A stretch of DNA of 36,971 bases from Magnetospira sp. (GCA_028282245.1 JANQIL010000116.1:1-36971), one strand, 5' to 3'. Positions 1 to 11,119 are shown, counted from the first letter of the stretch. The notes: a model not told the origin generated them from the letters alone. A program made the numbers and translations.

Positions 1-2
1 CC

Positions 3-848
3 TGGGGGCGCCTGCTGCGGCCATTGCTCGACGTGCCGCGGCGTCGCCTGCGCGCCACCCTGGAAGCGGCCGGCCTGCCGTGGATCGACGATCCATCCAA
101 CCTCGACCAGAGGTTTGCCAGGGTTCGCCTGCGCGCCGCCCTGACCGCCGAGCGCTCGTCCGCCCTGCTTGCCGAATCGGCCGGACACGCGTCCGACCGA
201 AGGCGCCGCGAAGTCGAAACGGCGCGGTTGCTGGCCACCGCCTGCCAGGTCGACGCGGCCGGCTTCGCGCGGCTCGACGCGAATCGCCTGGCGGCGGCCG
301 GGGCCGAGTGGCGACGGCGGGTGCTGGGGCGGCTCTCGTTGGTCTACGGAGGCGCGACCCATGTCCCCGGCGCGGCGGCGCTGAGGCGACTCGACGACCG
401 GCTGACGGCGGTCGGCGGCGGAACCCTGGGAGGGGCACGCTTCGCGATTCTCGACACGCGGACCCTGCTGGTGTGCCGCGAGGTCGGGCGCGGGCGGCCG
501 GAGCCGGTGGCGGCGTGTCCCGGCCGGCTGGTCTGGGACAACCGGTTCGAGGTTCGGTTCGACGGCCGGGTGGAGACCCTCCCGGAAGCGCGCCTGGGAC
601 CGCTCGGCGAGGACGGCTGGCGCGCCGTGGCGGCGGTGGTGGCGGAGCGCGGCGGGACCCGGATTCCGGTCGCCGCGCGGGCCGCCCTGCCGTGCCTGCG
701 GGCCGGCGGGCGCGTGGTCGCGGTCCCGCATCTGGACGTCTTCCCGGACGCCATGCGGGGGATGGTCGATGCCCGTTTTCGGCCGCCGCTTCCCCTCGCC
801 GGGTGGGGGTTTTCCCTTGCGTCATGCCGAAGTCACACTATTTCTTAA
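3..848 (+). CDS. tilS: tRNA(Ile)-lysidine synthase, C-terminal part (5' end outside window)
   Basis: This is the 3' part of tilS; the frame is already open at the left edge, so the N-terminal PP-loop ATPase core (roughly the first 150 residues of the family) is missing. TilS attaches lysine to C34 of the CAU-anticodon tRNA-Ile in the cytoplasm so that it reads AUA. The recognisable signature is at the window start: [19 protein letters not shown] followed by [11 protein letters not shown] and an Arg-rich stretch, which matches the end of the N-type ATPase domain. The rest is the poorly conserved C-terminal tRNA-binding region. It stops 68 nt before ftsH; tilS next to ftsH is a common alphaproteobacterial order, usually downstream of tol-pal. 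Confidence 0.88.
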   Translation, partial: WGRLLRPLLDVPRRRLRATLEAAGLPWIDDPSNLDQRFARVRLRAALTAERSSALLAESAGHASDRRRREVETARLLATACQVDAAGFARLDANRLAAAGAEWRRRVLGRLSLVYGGATHVPGAAALRRLDDRLTAVGGGTLGGARFAILDTRTLLVCREVGRGRPEPVAACPGRLVWDNRFEVRFDGRVETLPEARLGPLGEDGWRAVAAVVAERGGTRIPVAARAALPCLRAGGRVVAVPHLDVFPDAMRGMVDARFRPPLPLAGWGFSLASCRSHTIS

Positions 849-916
849 TGCAACAGCCCGCTGGAGGACTCGCCGCGCGATGGTCGCCGTGGCGCCGACC
901 CGGCGAACAAGGATTG

Positions 917-2857
<1,941 letters not shown>

Positions 2858-2885
2858 CCGCCCAACAACCGGCGGATTTTCGATA

Positions 2886-2910
2886 CGGGCCCCGTCCCGA
2901 GCGGGGCCCG
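2886..2910 (+). terminator. Perfect hairpin between ftsH and folP (attenuator or weak terminator)
   Basis: CGGGCCCCG (2886-2894) and its exact reverse complement CGGGGCCCG (2902-2910) form a 9-bp all-GC-rich stem with a 7-nt loop. No T-run follows, so it is not a canonical intrinsic terminator. Its place 28 nt after the ftsH stop and 31 nt before the folP start fits transcript processing, ftsH mRNA stabilisation or partial termination that lowers folP expression relative to ftsH. Confidence 0.5.
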
Positions 2911-2941
2911 AGTCATGTTCGGTCGCGAAAGGAATTGCCCT

Positions 2942-3766
2942 ATGGATCGCGCATTCGCCGGACTGTCCCTGGACCGACCCCGGATCATGGGGATCGTCAA
3001 TGTGACCCCGGACAGTTTCTCCGATGGCGGGGACTTTCTCGATCCGACGGTCGCCGTCGCGCATGGGCGGGCCCTGGTCGATCAGGGGGCCGACATCCTC
3101 GATATCGGCGGCGAATCGACTCGTCCCGGCGCGGCGCCGACGGGTCCGGACGACGAACTGGCCCGCGTCCTGCCGGTGATCGAGGGGCTGGCCGGGATCG
3201 GAGTGCCGCTGTCCATCGACACCCGGCGCGCCGGCGTGATGCGGCGCGCGGTGGCGGCCGGGGCGTCGATCGTCAACGATGTCACCGCGCTGACCGGCGA
3301 TCCGGACTCGCTCGACACGGTGGCCCGTCTCGGAGTGTCGGTGGTGCTGATGCACATGCGGGGCGAGCCTGGAACCATGCAGGACAATCCGAGCTATGGG
3401 GACGTGGTGTCGGAGGTGCGGGACTATCTGGCCGACCGCGTCTCGGCCTGCGAGAAGGCCGGGATCCCGCGCCAACGGATCGCCGTCGATCCGGGCATCG
3501 GGTTCGGCAAGACCCTGACCCATAACCTGTCGCTGTTCGCGCATCTGGACCGGTTGGACGATATCGGCTGCCCGGTGCTGCTCGGGGCGTCGCGCAAGCG
3601 GTTCATCGCCGGCCTGTGCGGCGACGTGGCGCCGAAGGATCGGTTGGCGGGATCGCTGGCCGCCGCGTTGCGCGGAGTGGCCGCCGGCGCCCGCATCCTG
3701 CGGGTTCACGACGTGGCGGCGACCCGGCAGGCGCTGACCGTTTGGACGGCGATCGGCGCCGCGTGA
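2942..3766 (+). CDS. folP: Dihydropteroate synthase
   Basis: 274-residue TIM-barrel enzyme condensing 6-hydroxymethyl-7,8-dihydropterin diphosphate with p-aminobenzoate to 7,8-dihydropteroate, the sulfonamide target of folate synthesis. Both family signatures are clear: [16 protein letters not shown] near the N-terminus and [11 protein letters not shown]. Later strands carry [17 protein letters not shown] and GASRKRFI, all typical pterin or pABA pocket segments. ATG 2942 is preferred over the in-frame ATG at 2915 because AAGGA sits 8 nt upstream of it. ftsH-folP-glmM is the same order as in E. coli, so a shared transcript is likely. Confidence 0.96.
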   Translation: MDRAFAGLSLDRPRIMGIVNVTPDSFSDGGDFLDPTVAVAHGRALVDQGADILDIGGESTRPGAAPTGPDDELARVLPVIEGLAGIGVPLSIDTRRAGVMRRAVAAGASIVNDVTALTGDPDSLDTVARLGVSVVLMHMRGEPGTMQDNPSYGDVVSEVRDYLADRVSACEKAGIPRQRIAVDPGIGFGKTLTHNLSLFAHLDRLDDIGCPVLLGASRKRFIAGLCGDVAPKDRLAGSLAAALRGVAAGARILRVHDVAATRQALTVWTAIGAA

Positions 3767-3851
3767 CGATTGCCGGCGCGGCGCGAATTTGCTAAGCAGA
3801 ACCTTATATTTTTCCTCGATTTGGTCACGCAGGGCATTAAGGGGCGGCAGT

Positions 3852-5198
3852 ATGACTCGCAAGCTGTTCGGGACCGACGGAATCCGCGGGACCGCCAATT
3901 CCCATCCGATGACCGCCGAAATCGCCCTCAAGGTGGGGCTCGCCGCCGCCGCCCAGTTCCGGCGCGGCAATCACCGCCACCGGGTGGTGATCGGCAAGGA
4001 CACCCGGCTGTCGGGCTACATGATGGAACCGGCGCTGACCGCCGGGTTCATTTCCGGCGGGGTGGACGTGATCCTGGTCGGGCCGATGCCGACCCCCGCC
4101 ATCGCCATGCTGACGCGCTCCCTGCGGGCCGACCTGGGAGTCATGATCTCGGCCTCCCACAACCCTTATCACGATAACGGGATCAAGCTGTTCGGCCCGG
4201 ACGGCTACAAGCTGTCCGATGACGTGGAGCGGGCCATCGAATCACTGATGGCCGACGGCCTGGAGCACGTCCGCGCGGCGCCGGAGCGGCTGGGCCGGGC
4301 CCGGCGTCTGGAGGACGTGCCGGGGCGCTATACCGAGTACGTCAAGCGCACGGTGCCGCGCGGCATGGGATTCGACGGCCTCAAGGTGGTCATCGACTGC
4401 GCCCACGGAGCCGCCTACAAGGTGGCGCCCGAGGTGCTGTGGGAACTCGGTGCCGAGGTGGTGCCGGTCGGCACATCGCCGGACGGCTTCAACATCAACC
4501 AGGGCTGCGGCTCCACCGAAACCCTGGCGATGCGGGAGCAGGTGGTGACCCACGGGGCCGATATCGGGATCGCCCTGGATGGCGACGCCGATCGGGTGCT
4601 GATCGCCGACGAGACCGGGGAGCTGATCGACGGCGACCAGCTGATGGGCTTGATCGCCACCCATTGGGCCCGCGAGGGGCAGTTGAACGGCGACGGCCTG
4701 GTCGCCACCGTGATGTCCAACCTGGGCCTGGAGCGCTACCTGACCACCCAGGGACTGGCCCTGCACCGCACCCAGGTCGGCGACCGCTACGTGGTCGAGT
4801 ACATGCGCGCCAACGGGTTCAACGTCGGCGGCGAGCAGTCCGGGCACATCGTGCTCGGCGATCATGCGACGACCGGCGACGGGCTGCTGGCGGCGCTGCA
4901 AATTCTGGCCATAGTCAAGCAGCAGGAGTCGCTGGTCAGCGAGGTCTGCCGGATTTTCGAGCCGCTGCCGCAGTTGCTGCGCAATGTCAGGTTCATGGGC
5001 GGGCAGCCGCTCGACGCGGCGACGGTCAAGCAGGCGATCGCCGAGGGCGAGAACCGCCTCGGCGCGCGGGGCCGGCTGCTTATCCGGCCCTCGGGCACCG
5101 AGCCGCTGATCCGGGTGATGGCGGAAGGCGAGGATCCGGACCTCATCGAGGCCGTGGTGGCCGACATCTGCAATGCCGTGCGGGCCGTCGCGGCATGA
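3852..5198 (+). CDS. glmM: Phosphoglucosamine mutase
   Basis: 448-residue cytoplasmic enzyme converting glucosamine-6-phosphate to glucosamine-1-phosphate, feeding UDP-GlcNAc for peptidoglycan and LPS. The start [13 protein letters not shown] is the family N-terminus. The phosphoserine loop ISASHNP places the catalytic Ser at residue 102, as in E. coli GlmM. The metal loop DGDADR, the sugar-binding GGEQSGH and the C-terminal phosphate loop [12 protein letters not shown] are all intact. The start is ATG 3852 with AAGGGG about 8 nt upstream; the frame is open further back but those residues are not family-like. The stop overlaps thiD by 4 nt. The 85-nt gap after folP includes an AT-rich TATATT (3805-3810) but no matching -35. 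Confidence 0.97.
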   Translation: MTRKLFGTDGIRGTANSHPMTAEIALKVGLAAAAQFRRGNHRHRVVIGKDTRLSGYMMEPALTAGFISGGVDVILVGPMPTPAIAMLTRSLRADLGVMISASHNPYHDNGIKLFGPDGYKLSDDVERAIESLMADGLEHVRAAPERLGRARRLEDVPGRYTEYVKRTVPRGMGFDGLKVVIDCAHGAAYKVAPEVLWELGAEVVPVGTSPDGFNINQGCGSTETLAMREQVVTHGADIGIALDGDADRVLIADETGELIDGDQLMGLIATHWAREGQLNGDGLVATVMSNLGLERYLTTQGLALHRTQVGDRYVVEYMRANGFNVGGEQSGHIVLGDHATTGDGLLAALQILAIVKQQESLVSEVCRIFEPLPQLLRNVRFMGGQPLDAATVKQAIAEGENRLGARGRLLIRPSGTEPLIRVMAEGEDPDLIEAVVADICNAVRAVAA

Positions 5199-5998
5199 TC
5201 GGGCGCGTTCTGATCATCGCCGGATCGGATTCCGGCGGAGGGGCCGGCATTCAGGCCGACCTGAAGGCGGTGACCTGCCTCGGCGGTTACGCGATGACCG
5301 CGATCACCGCGCTGACCGCGCAGAACACCCGTGGCGTGCATGGCATCCACGAGGTGCCGGCGGAGTTCATCGCGCGGCAGATCCAGGTGGTGCTGAACGA
5401 CATCGGCGCCGACTGCGTCAAGATCGGCATGCTGCACCGCCCGGAGGTGATCCACGCGGTCGCCGAAACCCTGGCCGAGGTGGCGCCACGGGTGCCGGTG
5501 GTGGTCGACCCGGTGATGGTCGCCAAGGGTGGCGCGGCACTGCTCGACGACGCGGCCGTGGCGACCCTGAAATCCGTTCTGTTGCCGATGGCGACCCTGA
5601 TCACCCCCAACCTGCCCGAGGCGGCGGCGCTCACCGGGTTGACCCTGGACGACGAGGAGTCGCGGATCGCCGCCGGCCGGACGCTGATCGAGCAGGGTGC
5701 CGGAGCGGTGCTGATGAAAGGCGGCCATGGCCACGGCGACACGCTTCTCGACCTGCTGATCGGTCCGGACGGCGTGCGCCGCTTCGAGGGGCCGCGCCTG
5801 ATCACGCGCCACACCCACGGCACCGGCTGCACCCTGGCCTCGGCCATCGCCACCGGGCTGGCGGAGGGTCTCAAGCTCGTGGCGGCGGTGGCGCGGGCGC
5901 GCGCCTACGTGCGGGCGGCGATCGAGGCGGCGCCCGGGCTCGGCCAAGGCCATGGGCCGTTGGGCCACGGGCATACCCTAGGCCCCTCGCGGACCTGA
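5195..5998 (+). CDS. thiD: Hydroxymethylpyrimidine (phosphate) kinase
   Basis: 267-residue ribokinase-fold enzyme that phosphorylates HMP and HMP-phosphate to HMP-PP for thiamine synthesis or salvage. The N-terminus [20 protein letters not shown] is the ThiD signature, followed by VKIGML and [11 protein letters not shown], and the C-terminal anion-hole/catalytic motif [12 protein letters not shown]. The ATG lies inside the glmM stop (ATGA), so translation is probably coupled to glmM. No TPP riboswitch is visible, which fits a read-through gene in the glmM transcript rather than a thiamine-controlled unit. It converges on the next gene with only 15 nt between stops. Confidence 0.95.
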   Translation: MIGRVLIIAGSDSGGGAGIQADLKAVTCLGGYAMTAITALTAQNTRGVHGIHEVPAEFIARQIQVVLNDIGADCVKIGMLHRPEVIHAVAETLAEVAPRVPVVVDPVMVAKGGAALLDDAAVATLKSVLLPMATLITPNLPEAAALTGLTLDDEESRIAAGRTLIEQGAGAVLMKGGHGHGDTLLDLLIGPDGVRRFEGPRLITRHTHGTGCTLASAIATGLAEGLKLVAAVARARAYVRAAIEAAPGLGQGHGPLGHGHTLGPSRT

Positions 5999-6013
5999 CG
6001 CGGCGGTCCGGCT

Positions 6014-7180
6014 CTATTCGGATATGATGTGCGGCAGGAACCGCGCGTCGTTGCCGGTGACCCACGAGGTGTCCTCGCGGATGCCGAGGCCGCAGGGCTG
6101 CGAGGCGATGAGCCAAACCCCGCAGACCGGGCGGTTGCCGGCGAACTCGGGGAGTGGATGAAAGGCCTGCGCCACGTGCCCCTCGGCGCCGTAGGGACCA
6201 TCCTTGACCGGAGCCGGCGATGATCCGTCGTCGCCGACCAGGTCCACGTTCCAGCCCTCGCGAGACAAGAGCGGCTTGCGCACCCAGGGACGCGGCAGGT
6301 CGGCGGCGCGCGGGTCGTCCTCGAAATGGGCCGGAAGCAGGTTCGGGTGCCCCTCGAACATGTCCCATAGAAGGGCCAGAAGCCCCTTGTTGGACAGGAT
6401 CGCCTTCCAGGCCGGCTCGATGAAGGCGCAGCCGGAGGTCGGGATCGACAGCCCGAACGGTTCCTCGAACAGCCATTCCCAGGGATACAGCTTGAACAGG
6501 GTGGAAATCGTCAGATCGTCGGTATCGGTGAAGCGTCCCATCGGATCGAGGCCGATCTCGTCCATGTGCAGGAACCGGGCGTCGAGGCCGGCCTGGCGCG
6601 CGCAGTCCTCCACGTAGGCCACCGTGGCCCGGTCCTCGCCGCTGTCGCGGGCGCAGGCAAGGTGCAGCGGCCCCGCGATGCCGATGCGGCCGAGGGCGTC
6701 GACCAGGCGTTCGTGCACCGAGTTGAACTGATCGCCTTGCGGCGGTATCAGGCCCCGTTCCATGGCCTGTTCCAGCCACACCCACTGAAACACCGCCGTT
6801 TCGTAAAGCGAGGTCGGCGTGTCGGCGTTGTATTCGAGCAGCTTGGCCGGGCCGTGGCCGTCGTAGGCGAAATCCATGCGGCCATAGAGGTTGCGCTCCC
6901 GGTTGCGCCAACTCGCCGACACCGCGTCCCAGAAGGCGGCCGGAATGGCGAGGCGCCGCAGCACGACCTCGTCCGCGATGGCGCGCTCCACCACCTCGAA
7001 ACACATCGTTTCCAGCTCCGAGGCCGGATACTCCAGATGGTCCTCGATCTGGCGCAGGGTGAACTTGTAGCAGGCCGTCTCGTCCCAGTAGGGCTGGCCG
7101 TCGATGGTGTGGAAGGTGAAGCCGTGACGCTCGGCGGTCTCCTTCCAGTCGTCGCGCGGCCGGATCGTCAGCCGTTCCAT
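6014..7180 (-). CDS. ygiC: Glutathionylspermidine synthase-like ATP-grasp ligase (YgiC type)
   Basis: 388 residues, the length of the YgiC/YjfC family, which corresponds to the ATP-grasp ligase half of glutathionylspermidine synthase without the CHAP amidase half. Visible family segments are the N-terminal GQPYWDETACYKF, the core GRMDFAYDG...KLLEYNADTPTSLYE (ATP-grasp strand with catalytic Asn/Asp) and the C-terminal KPLLSREGWNV and GVWLIASQPCGLGIRED. The real substrate of YgiC proteins is not settled, so glutathionylspermidine formation should not be assumed. The start ATG shares one base with the stop of the upstream lipoprotein gene (TGATG), which implies coupled translation. The YgiB-YgiC pairing is the same as in E. 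coli. Confidence 0.85.
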   Translation of the reverse strand: MERLTIRPRDDWKETAERHGFTFHTIDGQPYWDETACYKFTLRQIEDHLEYPASELETMCFEVVERAIADEVVLRRLAIPAAFWDAVSASWRNRERNLYGRMDFAYDGHGPAKLLEYNADTPTSLYETAVFQWVWLEQAMERGLIPPQGDQFNSVHERLVDALGRIGIAGPLHLACARDSGEDRATVAYVEDCARQAGLDARFLHMDEIGLDPMGRFTDTDDLTISTLFKLYPWEWLFEEPFGLSIPTSGCAFIEPAWKAILSNKGLLALLWDMFEGHPNLLPAHFEDDPRAADLPRPWVRKPLLSREGWNVDLVGDDGSSPAPVKDGPYGAEGHVAQAFHPLPEFAGNRPVCGVWLIASQPCGLGIREDTSWVTGNDARFLPHIISE

Positions 7181-7722
7181 CAGCCGCCGAGGGATCGGGT
7201 CGGGGTGCGCGCCATCTGCGGGGCGCGGGTTCCGAAGCCGCCGCGCGATACCGTCGAGGTCTTGACGCTCGGCGCCTTCGCGACCGAGGCCGGGGCGCGC
7301 ATCAGGCCGGTGCCCTTGCCGACCGTGCGGTTGTCCGCCGTCCGCCAGGTGCGCGGATCGTCCGACGATCGGTACAGGGGCTGGCTCATGCCGCCCATCA
7401 TCTGGCCCATCATGAAGCCCATCATCAGGGGCATGAACACCGAGCCGCCCGATGAGGTCTGATACGGCGCCTGCTCGCACTGGCCGGGACCGAAATCGGC
7501 CTCGCAGTCGGCGGTCGACGTGTACTTGGGGGCCACCTGGGCATGCTGGCCCCGGGCCGTGGCCATCGCGTCGGCGCACAGCTCCTGGGTCATGCCCGTG
7601 GTGGTCATGCATTGATCGAGGGTCTCGAACACCCCGACCTCGGTATCCCGCTCGCCGCAGGCGGTCAGGGTCAGGGCGCCGGCGCCCATCAGCACCAGGG
7701 CGACCTTTCTCGAACGTTTCAT
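7180..7722 (-). CDS. ygiB: DUF1190-family lipoprotein (YgiB-like)
   Basis: 180-residue predicted lipoprotein. The N-terminus has basic residues (MKRSRK), a hydrophobic stretch and the lipobox LTAC with the acylated Cys at residue 22. After cleavage there are four further cysteines in a C-x(n)-C pattern (DQCMTT, ELCADA, ADCEAD, GQCEQA), typical of DUF1190/YgiB proteins, then a Met/Gly-rich section (FMPLMMGFMMGQMMGG) and a Ser/Thr/Arg-rich tail with the GFGxR ending style. It is shorter than E. coli YgiB (about 220 residues). Function is unknown; it probably works at the envelope with the ligase gene downstream, with which it overlaps by 1 nt. GAGG 7 nt before the ATG supports the start. Confidence 0.8.
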   Translation of the reverse strand: MKRSRKVALVLMGAGALTLTACGERDTEVGVFETLDQCMTTTGMTQELCADAMATARGQHAQVAPKYTSTADCEADFGPGQCEQAPYQTSSGGSVFMPLMMGFMMGQMMGGMSQPLYRSSDDPRTWRTADNRTVGKGTGLMRAPASVAKAPSVKTSTVSRGGFGTRAPQMARTPTRSLGG

Positions 7723-7781
7723 CGGGTTGCCTCGTCTCGTTGGCGATCAAATCGCGGGGGCGTCCCGCACGTTGTTCGACC

Positions 7782-8027
7782 CTAACCGATTTCCTCGTCC
7801 GGCGTAAGAGCGAGAGCCGGGGCGTCGTCGCGGTACTCCAGGATATCGCCCGGCTGGCACTCCAGATGGCGGCAGATCGCCTCCAGGGTGGAAAACCGGA
7901 CCGCCTTGGCGCGTCCGGACTTGAGGACGGAGAGATTCTGAATGGTCACCCCGACCGCCTTGGACAGGTCTCCGAGCTTCATCTTGCGGCGCGCCAGAAC
8001 CACATCGAGATTGACGACGATGGGCAT
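7782..8027 (-). CDS. Small XRE-family transcriptional regulator
   Basis: 81 residues, essentially one Cro/C1-type helix-turn-helix: VVLARRKMKLGDLSKAVGVTIQNLSVLKSGRAKAVRFSTLEAICRHL, ending in CQPGDILEYRDD, the usual end of single-domain YozG-like regulators. It follows the DUF2975 membrane gene by 4 nt and is surely co-transcribed with it. Such DUF2975 + XRE pairs are frequent in bacteria, and the regulator most likely controls its own operon, though this is inference. Its stop is 59 nt before the ygiB start, so read-through into ygiBC is possible. Confidence 0.85.
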   Translation of the reverse strand: MPIVVNLDVVLARRKMKLGDLSKAVGVTIQNLSVLKSGRAKAVRFSTLEAICRHLECQPGDILEYRDDAPALALTPDEEIG

Positions 8028-8031
8028 CGGT

Positions 8032-8568
8032 TCAGACCGTCGATTCTTCGAACTCGCGCAGCGCGCGCCCGATCTCCATGATCCGCGCGATGACGATGAC
8101 GAACAGGCCGACGAGGGCGAAGGAAAAACCGATTCCGATCGACAGGAACGGCGTCCCGATGCCTTCGAGATAGAGCAGGGGGCCGATGACGATCCGTTGC
8201 GCCATGCTCACCAGATCCAGGACGACCAGCGACCAGCCGATATGCTGGAGGCGCCGGATATCTTCGGCCTGGAAGATGACGCCCCGCCGATAGGTGCCGA
8301 ACAGATCGCGCAGCAGCCACAAGGAGACCATGAAGGCCGCCGGGTAGAGCGCCGCGACGGCGATGAGGGCCGCCATGCCCCCCGCCGACGCCTGCGACAG
8401 GTCCAGGTCGAAGCCTTCGGGAATACCCGGCAACAGAGACATCAATCCCTGGCTCGCCACGGACGCGACGAAATCGATCGGCGTGGCGAAAAGGCCCAGG
8501 GTGATCAGGAAGCGGGCCGTCTTGGCCAAGCGCTGGGCACGGTTTCGCCGGGCGGCGATATCGGTCAT
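8032..8568 (-). CDS. DUF2975-type membrane protein
   Basis: 178 residues with four predicted membrane segments: about residues 19-42, 57-82, 108-130 and 135-160 in this start model. A polar loop between TM2 and TM3 (FGTYRRGVIFQAEDIRRLQHIGW) is the most family-like part of DUF2975 proteins. Function unknown; the partner XRE gene 4 nt downstream suggests a membrane protein and cognate regulator module. I placed the start at ATG 8568 because AGGA (8578-8581 on the plus strand, read as TCCT) sits 9 nt upstream; an in-frame ATG at 8592 lies upstream of that site and would add eight residues. Confidence 0.75.
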   Translation of the reverse strand: MTDIAARRNRAQRLAKTARFLITLGLFATPIDFVASVASQGLMSLLPGIPEGFDLDLSQASAGGMAALIAVAALYPAAFMVSLWLLRDLFGTYRRGVIFQAEDIRRLQHIGWSLVVLDLVSMAQRIVIGPLLYLEGIGTPFLSIGIGFSFALVGLFVIVIARIMEIGRALREFEESTV

Positions 8569-8621
8569 CGGATTGTTTCCTGTGGTGCGCACGTGGGCGC
8601 GATCAAACCACGGAATGTAAT

Positions 8622-8641
8622 TTTGATCAATAAAATTTTAT
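8622..8641 (-). promoter_or_regulatory. AT-rich palindromes in the DUF2975-XRE promoter region
   Basis: The 237-nt gap 8569-8805 is otherwise GC-rich but carries an AT-rich island at about 8612-8665. In it two perfect palindromes touch: TTGATCAA (8623-8630) and ATAAAATTTTAT (8630-8641). They lie 55-75 nt upstream of the membrane-protein start and within plausible -10/-35 distance. I read this as the promoter with a candidate operator for the XRE regulator. No other gene is visible in the gap. Confidence 0.35.
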
Positions 8642-8805
8642 CGAAAAACATTAATTTTCTACGATCGAAAGCGGAATCCGAAACCGATCCGGAGGCGCGC
8701 GCCGCAAGGCACAGTCGCCAATCGACCGTTGGGTGGGCGCAATAATGGCGAAATAGCCGAGGGATTCCGGAGTGGCCCGATGCGCGTCCGCCCGAAGAAG
8801 GACCG

Positions 8806-9498
8806 TCAGGTCTTCTCCAGGTCGAGCGAGTAGCCGGCCCCGCGCACGGTGCGGATGAGGTCGGGCAGCCGCTCGTTGTTGAGGGCCTTGCGCAAGCGCC
8901 GGATATGAACGTCCACGGTGCGTTCCTCGACGTGGATGTTGCGGCCCCAGACCAGGTCGAGCAACTGCTCGCGCGAGAACACCCGGCCCGGGCGCTCCAT
9001 CAGGGTGGTCAGCAGGCGGAACTCGGTCGGTCCCAGATGCACCGGGCGGCCGCCACGGGTCACCTTGTGCTCGGTGAGGTCGACCGAGATATCGCCGTAC
9101 TCCAGGTGATCCTCGGCCAGCGACGGGCGGGCGCGGCGCAGCACGGCGCGCACCCGGGCGACCATTTCGCTGGGCAGGAACGGCTTGACCACGTAGTCGT
9201 CGGCGCCCGAATCGAGACCGCGAATCTTGTCGCCCTCCTCGCCGCGCGCCGTCAGCATGATCACCGGCAGGCTGCGGGTCTCCTTGTTGGAGCGCAGGCG
9301 GCGGCATACCTCAAGGCCCGACACCTCGGGGAGCATCCAGTCGAGCACAACCAGGTCAGGCTGCTCCTCGTCCACCTTGACCAGGGCCTCCTCGCCGGAG
9401 ATGGCGACCGAGGTTCGGTAATCCGCCTTCTCCAGGTTGTAGCGCAGGACCTCGGCCTGAGGCGCCTCGTCCTCGACAATCAGAATCAACGGCTTCAT
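8806..9498 (-). CDS. phoB: Phosphate regulon response regulator PhoB
   Basis: 230 residues, OmpR/PhoB family. The receiver domain (1-120) has the acidic pair ED at 9-10, phosphoacceptor Asp53 in VVLDWMLPEVSG, the conserved T in MLTARGEE and K in DDYVVKPF. The C-terminal winged helix (about 130-228) contains GPTEFRLLTTLMERPGRVFSREQLLD and VDVHIRRLRKAL. It activates pst and other phosphate-starvation genes from Pho boxes when phosphorylated by PhoR. The start is ATG 9498 with GAGG 8 nt upstream; the longer open frame is not family-like. It is the last gene of the pst cluster, 28 nt after phoU. Confidence 0.96.
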   Translation of the reverse strand: MKPLILIVEDEAPQAEVLRYNLEKADYRTSVAISGEEALVKVDEEQPDLVVLDWMLPEVSGLEVCRRLRSNKETRSLPVIMLTARGEEGDKIRGLDSGADDYVVKPFLPSEMVARVRAVLRRARPSLAEDHLEYGDISVDLTEHKVTRGGRPVHLGPTEFRLLTTLMERPGRVFSREQLLDLVWGRNIHVEERTVDVHIRRLRKALNNERLPDLIRTVRGAGYSLDLEKT

Positions 9499-9526
9499 CC
9501 GTCGGCCCTCGGGATCCGCTCCATGG

Positions 9527-10258
9527 TCACGCCGGGTCCGGGGTGACCACGGCGCTGCTCGTTTCATCGCCCTTCGGGCGCTCTCCGGTCGGCAGGCTGC
9601 CTTCGACCAAAAAGTGTACCTGTTCGGCGACGAATGTGGAATGGTCGCCGATCCGCTCCAGGTTCTTGGCGATGAACAGAAGGTGGGTGCAGGCGGTGAT
9701 GTTGCGGTGGTCTTCCATCATGTAGGTGAGGAGTTCGCGGAACAGGCTGGTGTGGAGCCGGTCCACCTCCTCGTCCCGTTTCCAGACGTCCTTGGCCATC
9801 GGCACGTCGCGGGTCAGGTAGGCGTCGAGCACGTTCTTGACCATCTCCTGGACCAGGGTGCCCATCCGCGAAATGGTGGAGATCGGCCCCGAGAAGCTCG
9901 GCGCCTGGGCGATCGCCAGGGTCCGCTTGGCGATGTTCTTGGCGTAGTCGCCCATCCGCTCCAGGGTGCTGGCCACCTTGAGCGCCGCGATCACCGCCCG
10001 CAGATCGCTGGCGTGCGGATGGCGGAGCGCCAGGATGCGCAGCGTCTGGTGATCGATCTCGCGCTCCAGGGCGTCGATCCGGTGGTCGTGCTGCAGGACC
10101 TGCGACGACAGTTCGGTGTCGCTGCGCACCAGGGCGAGGATGGAATCGGAGAACTGAGCCTCGACCAGGCCGCCCATCTGGGCGATGGAGTTCTCCAGGA
10201 CCTTCAGCTCCTGTTCGAAGGAGCGGATGGTGTGTTCCTTATGCGATTCTTGCGGCAT
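9527..10258 (-). CDS. phoU: Phosphate signalling protein PhoU
   Basis: 243 residues forming the two tandem three-helix PhoU repeats (about 25-110 and 125-220), with the metal-site patterns ALEREIDHQTLRILALRHP...DLRAVIAALKVASTLERMGDYAKNIAKR in repeat 1 and HLLFIAKNLERIGDHSTFVAEQ in repeat 2. PhoU links the PstSCAB transporter to PhoR and keeps the regulon off when phosphate is sufficient. The acidic/Asp cluster ERMGD and ERIGD are the conserved metal-binding segments. Start ATG 10258 has AGGAG 7 nt upstream. It lies 32 nt after pstB. Confidence 0.95.
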   Translation of the reverse strand: MPQESHKEHTIRSFEQELKVLENSIAQMGGLVEAQFSDSILALVRSDTELSSQVLQHDHRIDALEREIDHQTLRILALRHPHASDLRAVIAALKVASTLERMGDYAKNIAKRTLAIAQAPSFSGPISTISRMGTLVQEMVKNVLDAYLTRDVPMAKDVWKRDEEVDRLHTSLFRELLTYMMEDHRNITACTHLLFIAKNLERIGDHSTFVAEQVHFLVEGSLPTGERPKGDETSSAVVTPDPA

Positions 10259-10290
10259 CTCTGCTCTCCTTCGTCCGGTCCGTCCGGGCC

Positions 10291-11109
10291 TCAGCCGAAG
10301 CGGCCGGTGACGTAATCCTGCGTACGCTGTTCCTGAGGATTGGTGAACAGCTTTTCCGTTTCGTCGAACTCGACCAGATCGCCAAGGTGGAAGAAGGCCG
10401 TCTTCTGGGATACGCGCGCGGCCTGCGACATCGAGTGGGTGACGATGACGATCGTGTAGCTGGCCCGCAACTCGTCGATCAAGTCCTCGACGATCGACGT
10501 CGCGATCGGATCGAGGGCCGAGCAGGGTTCGTCCATCAGGATGATCTCCGGCTGAACGGCGATCGCGCGGGCGATGCACAGGCGCTGCTGCTGGCCGCCC
10601 GACAGCCCGGTGCCCGGCTGGTCGAGACGATCCTTGACCTCCTTCCAGAGGCCGGCCCGTTCCAGACTGCTCTGCACCAACTGGTCGAGGTCGCTCTTGT
10701 GGTCGACCAGACCGTGAATGCGCGGGCCGTAGGCGATGTTCTCGAAGATCGATTTCGGGAACGGGTTCGGTTTCTGAAACACCATGCCGACCAGGGCGCG
10801 CAACTGCACCACGTCCATCTTGCGGTCGTAGATGTCCTGATCGTCGATCGCGATCCGGCCGTCGATCCGGCAGATGTCGATGGTGTCGTTCATGCGGTTG
10901 AGGCAGCGCAGGAAGGTCGATTTGCCGCACCCCGACGGGCCGATGAAGGCGGTCACCTCACGTTGCGAGATGTCCATCGACACGTCGCGGATGGCGTGCT
11001 TGTCCCCGTAGTAGACGTTGACATTACGGGCCGCGACCTTCGGCGTGCCGTCGGTCATCAGCGGGATGCCGATGGTCGGTGTCGGGACGGGGCGCTGTTC
11101 AGTGCTCAC
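10291..11109 (-). CDS. pstB: Phosphate ABC transporter ATP-binding protein
   Basis: 272-residue cytoplasmic ATPase of the high-affinity phosphate importer. Walker [10 protein letters not shown] at 57-65, Q-loop [16 protein letters not shown] signature LSGGQQQR, Walker B IILMDEP and switch His in VTHSM are all intact. It begins at GTG 11109; the ribosome binding site AGGAG is 7 nt upstream and overlaps the pstA stop codon (TAGGAG), so pstB translation is tied to pstA termination. Family length is normal (about 260 residues plus a short N-terminal extension). Confidence 0.97.
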   Translation of the reverse strand: MSTEQRPVPTPTIGIPLMTDGTPKVAARNVNVYYGDKHAIRDVSMDISQREVTAFIGPSGCGKSTFLRCLNRMNDTIDICRIDGRIAIDDQDIYDRKMDVVQLRALVGMVFQKPNPFPKSIFENIAYGPRIHGLVDHKSDLDQLVQSSLERAGLWKEVKDRLDQPGTGLSGGQQQRLCIARAIAVQPEIILMDEPCSALDPIATSIVEDLIDELRASYTIVIVTHSMSQAARVSQKTAFFHLGDLVEFDETEKLFTNPQEQRTQDYVTGRFG

Positions 11110-11119
11110 GGAATTTCTC

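Noticed and set aside
3805-3810. TATATT before glmM as a promoter -10
   Set aside because: No -35-like hexamer at 16-18 nt spacing; the ftsH-folP-glmM order makes a shared transcript more likely.
5195-5998. Search for a TPP riboswitch or thiamine control at thiD
   Set aside because: The gene starts inside the glmM stop codon; there is no leader in which such an element could lie.
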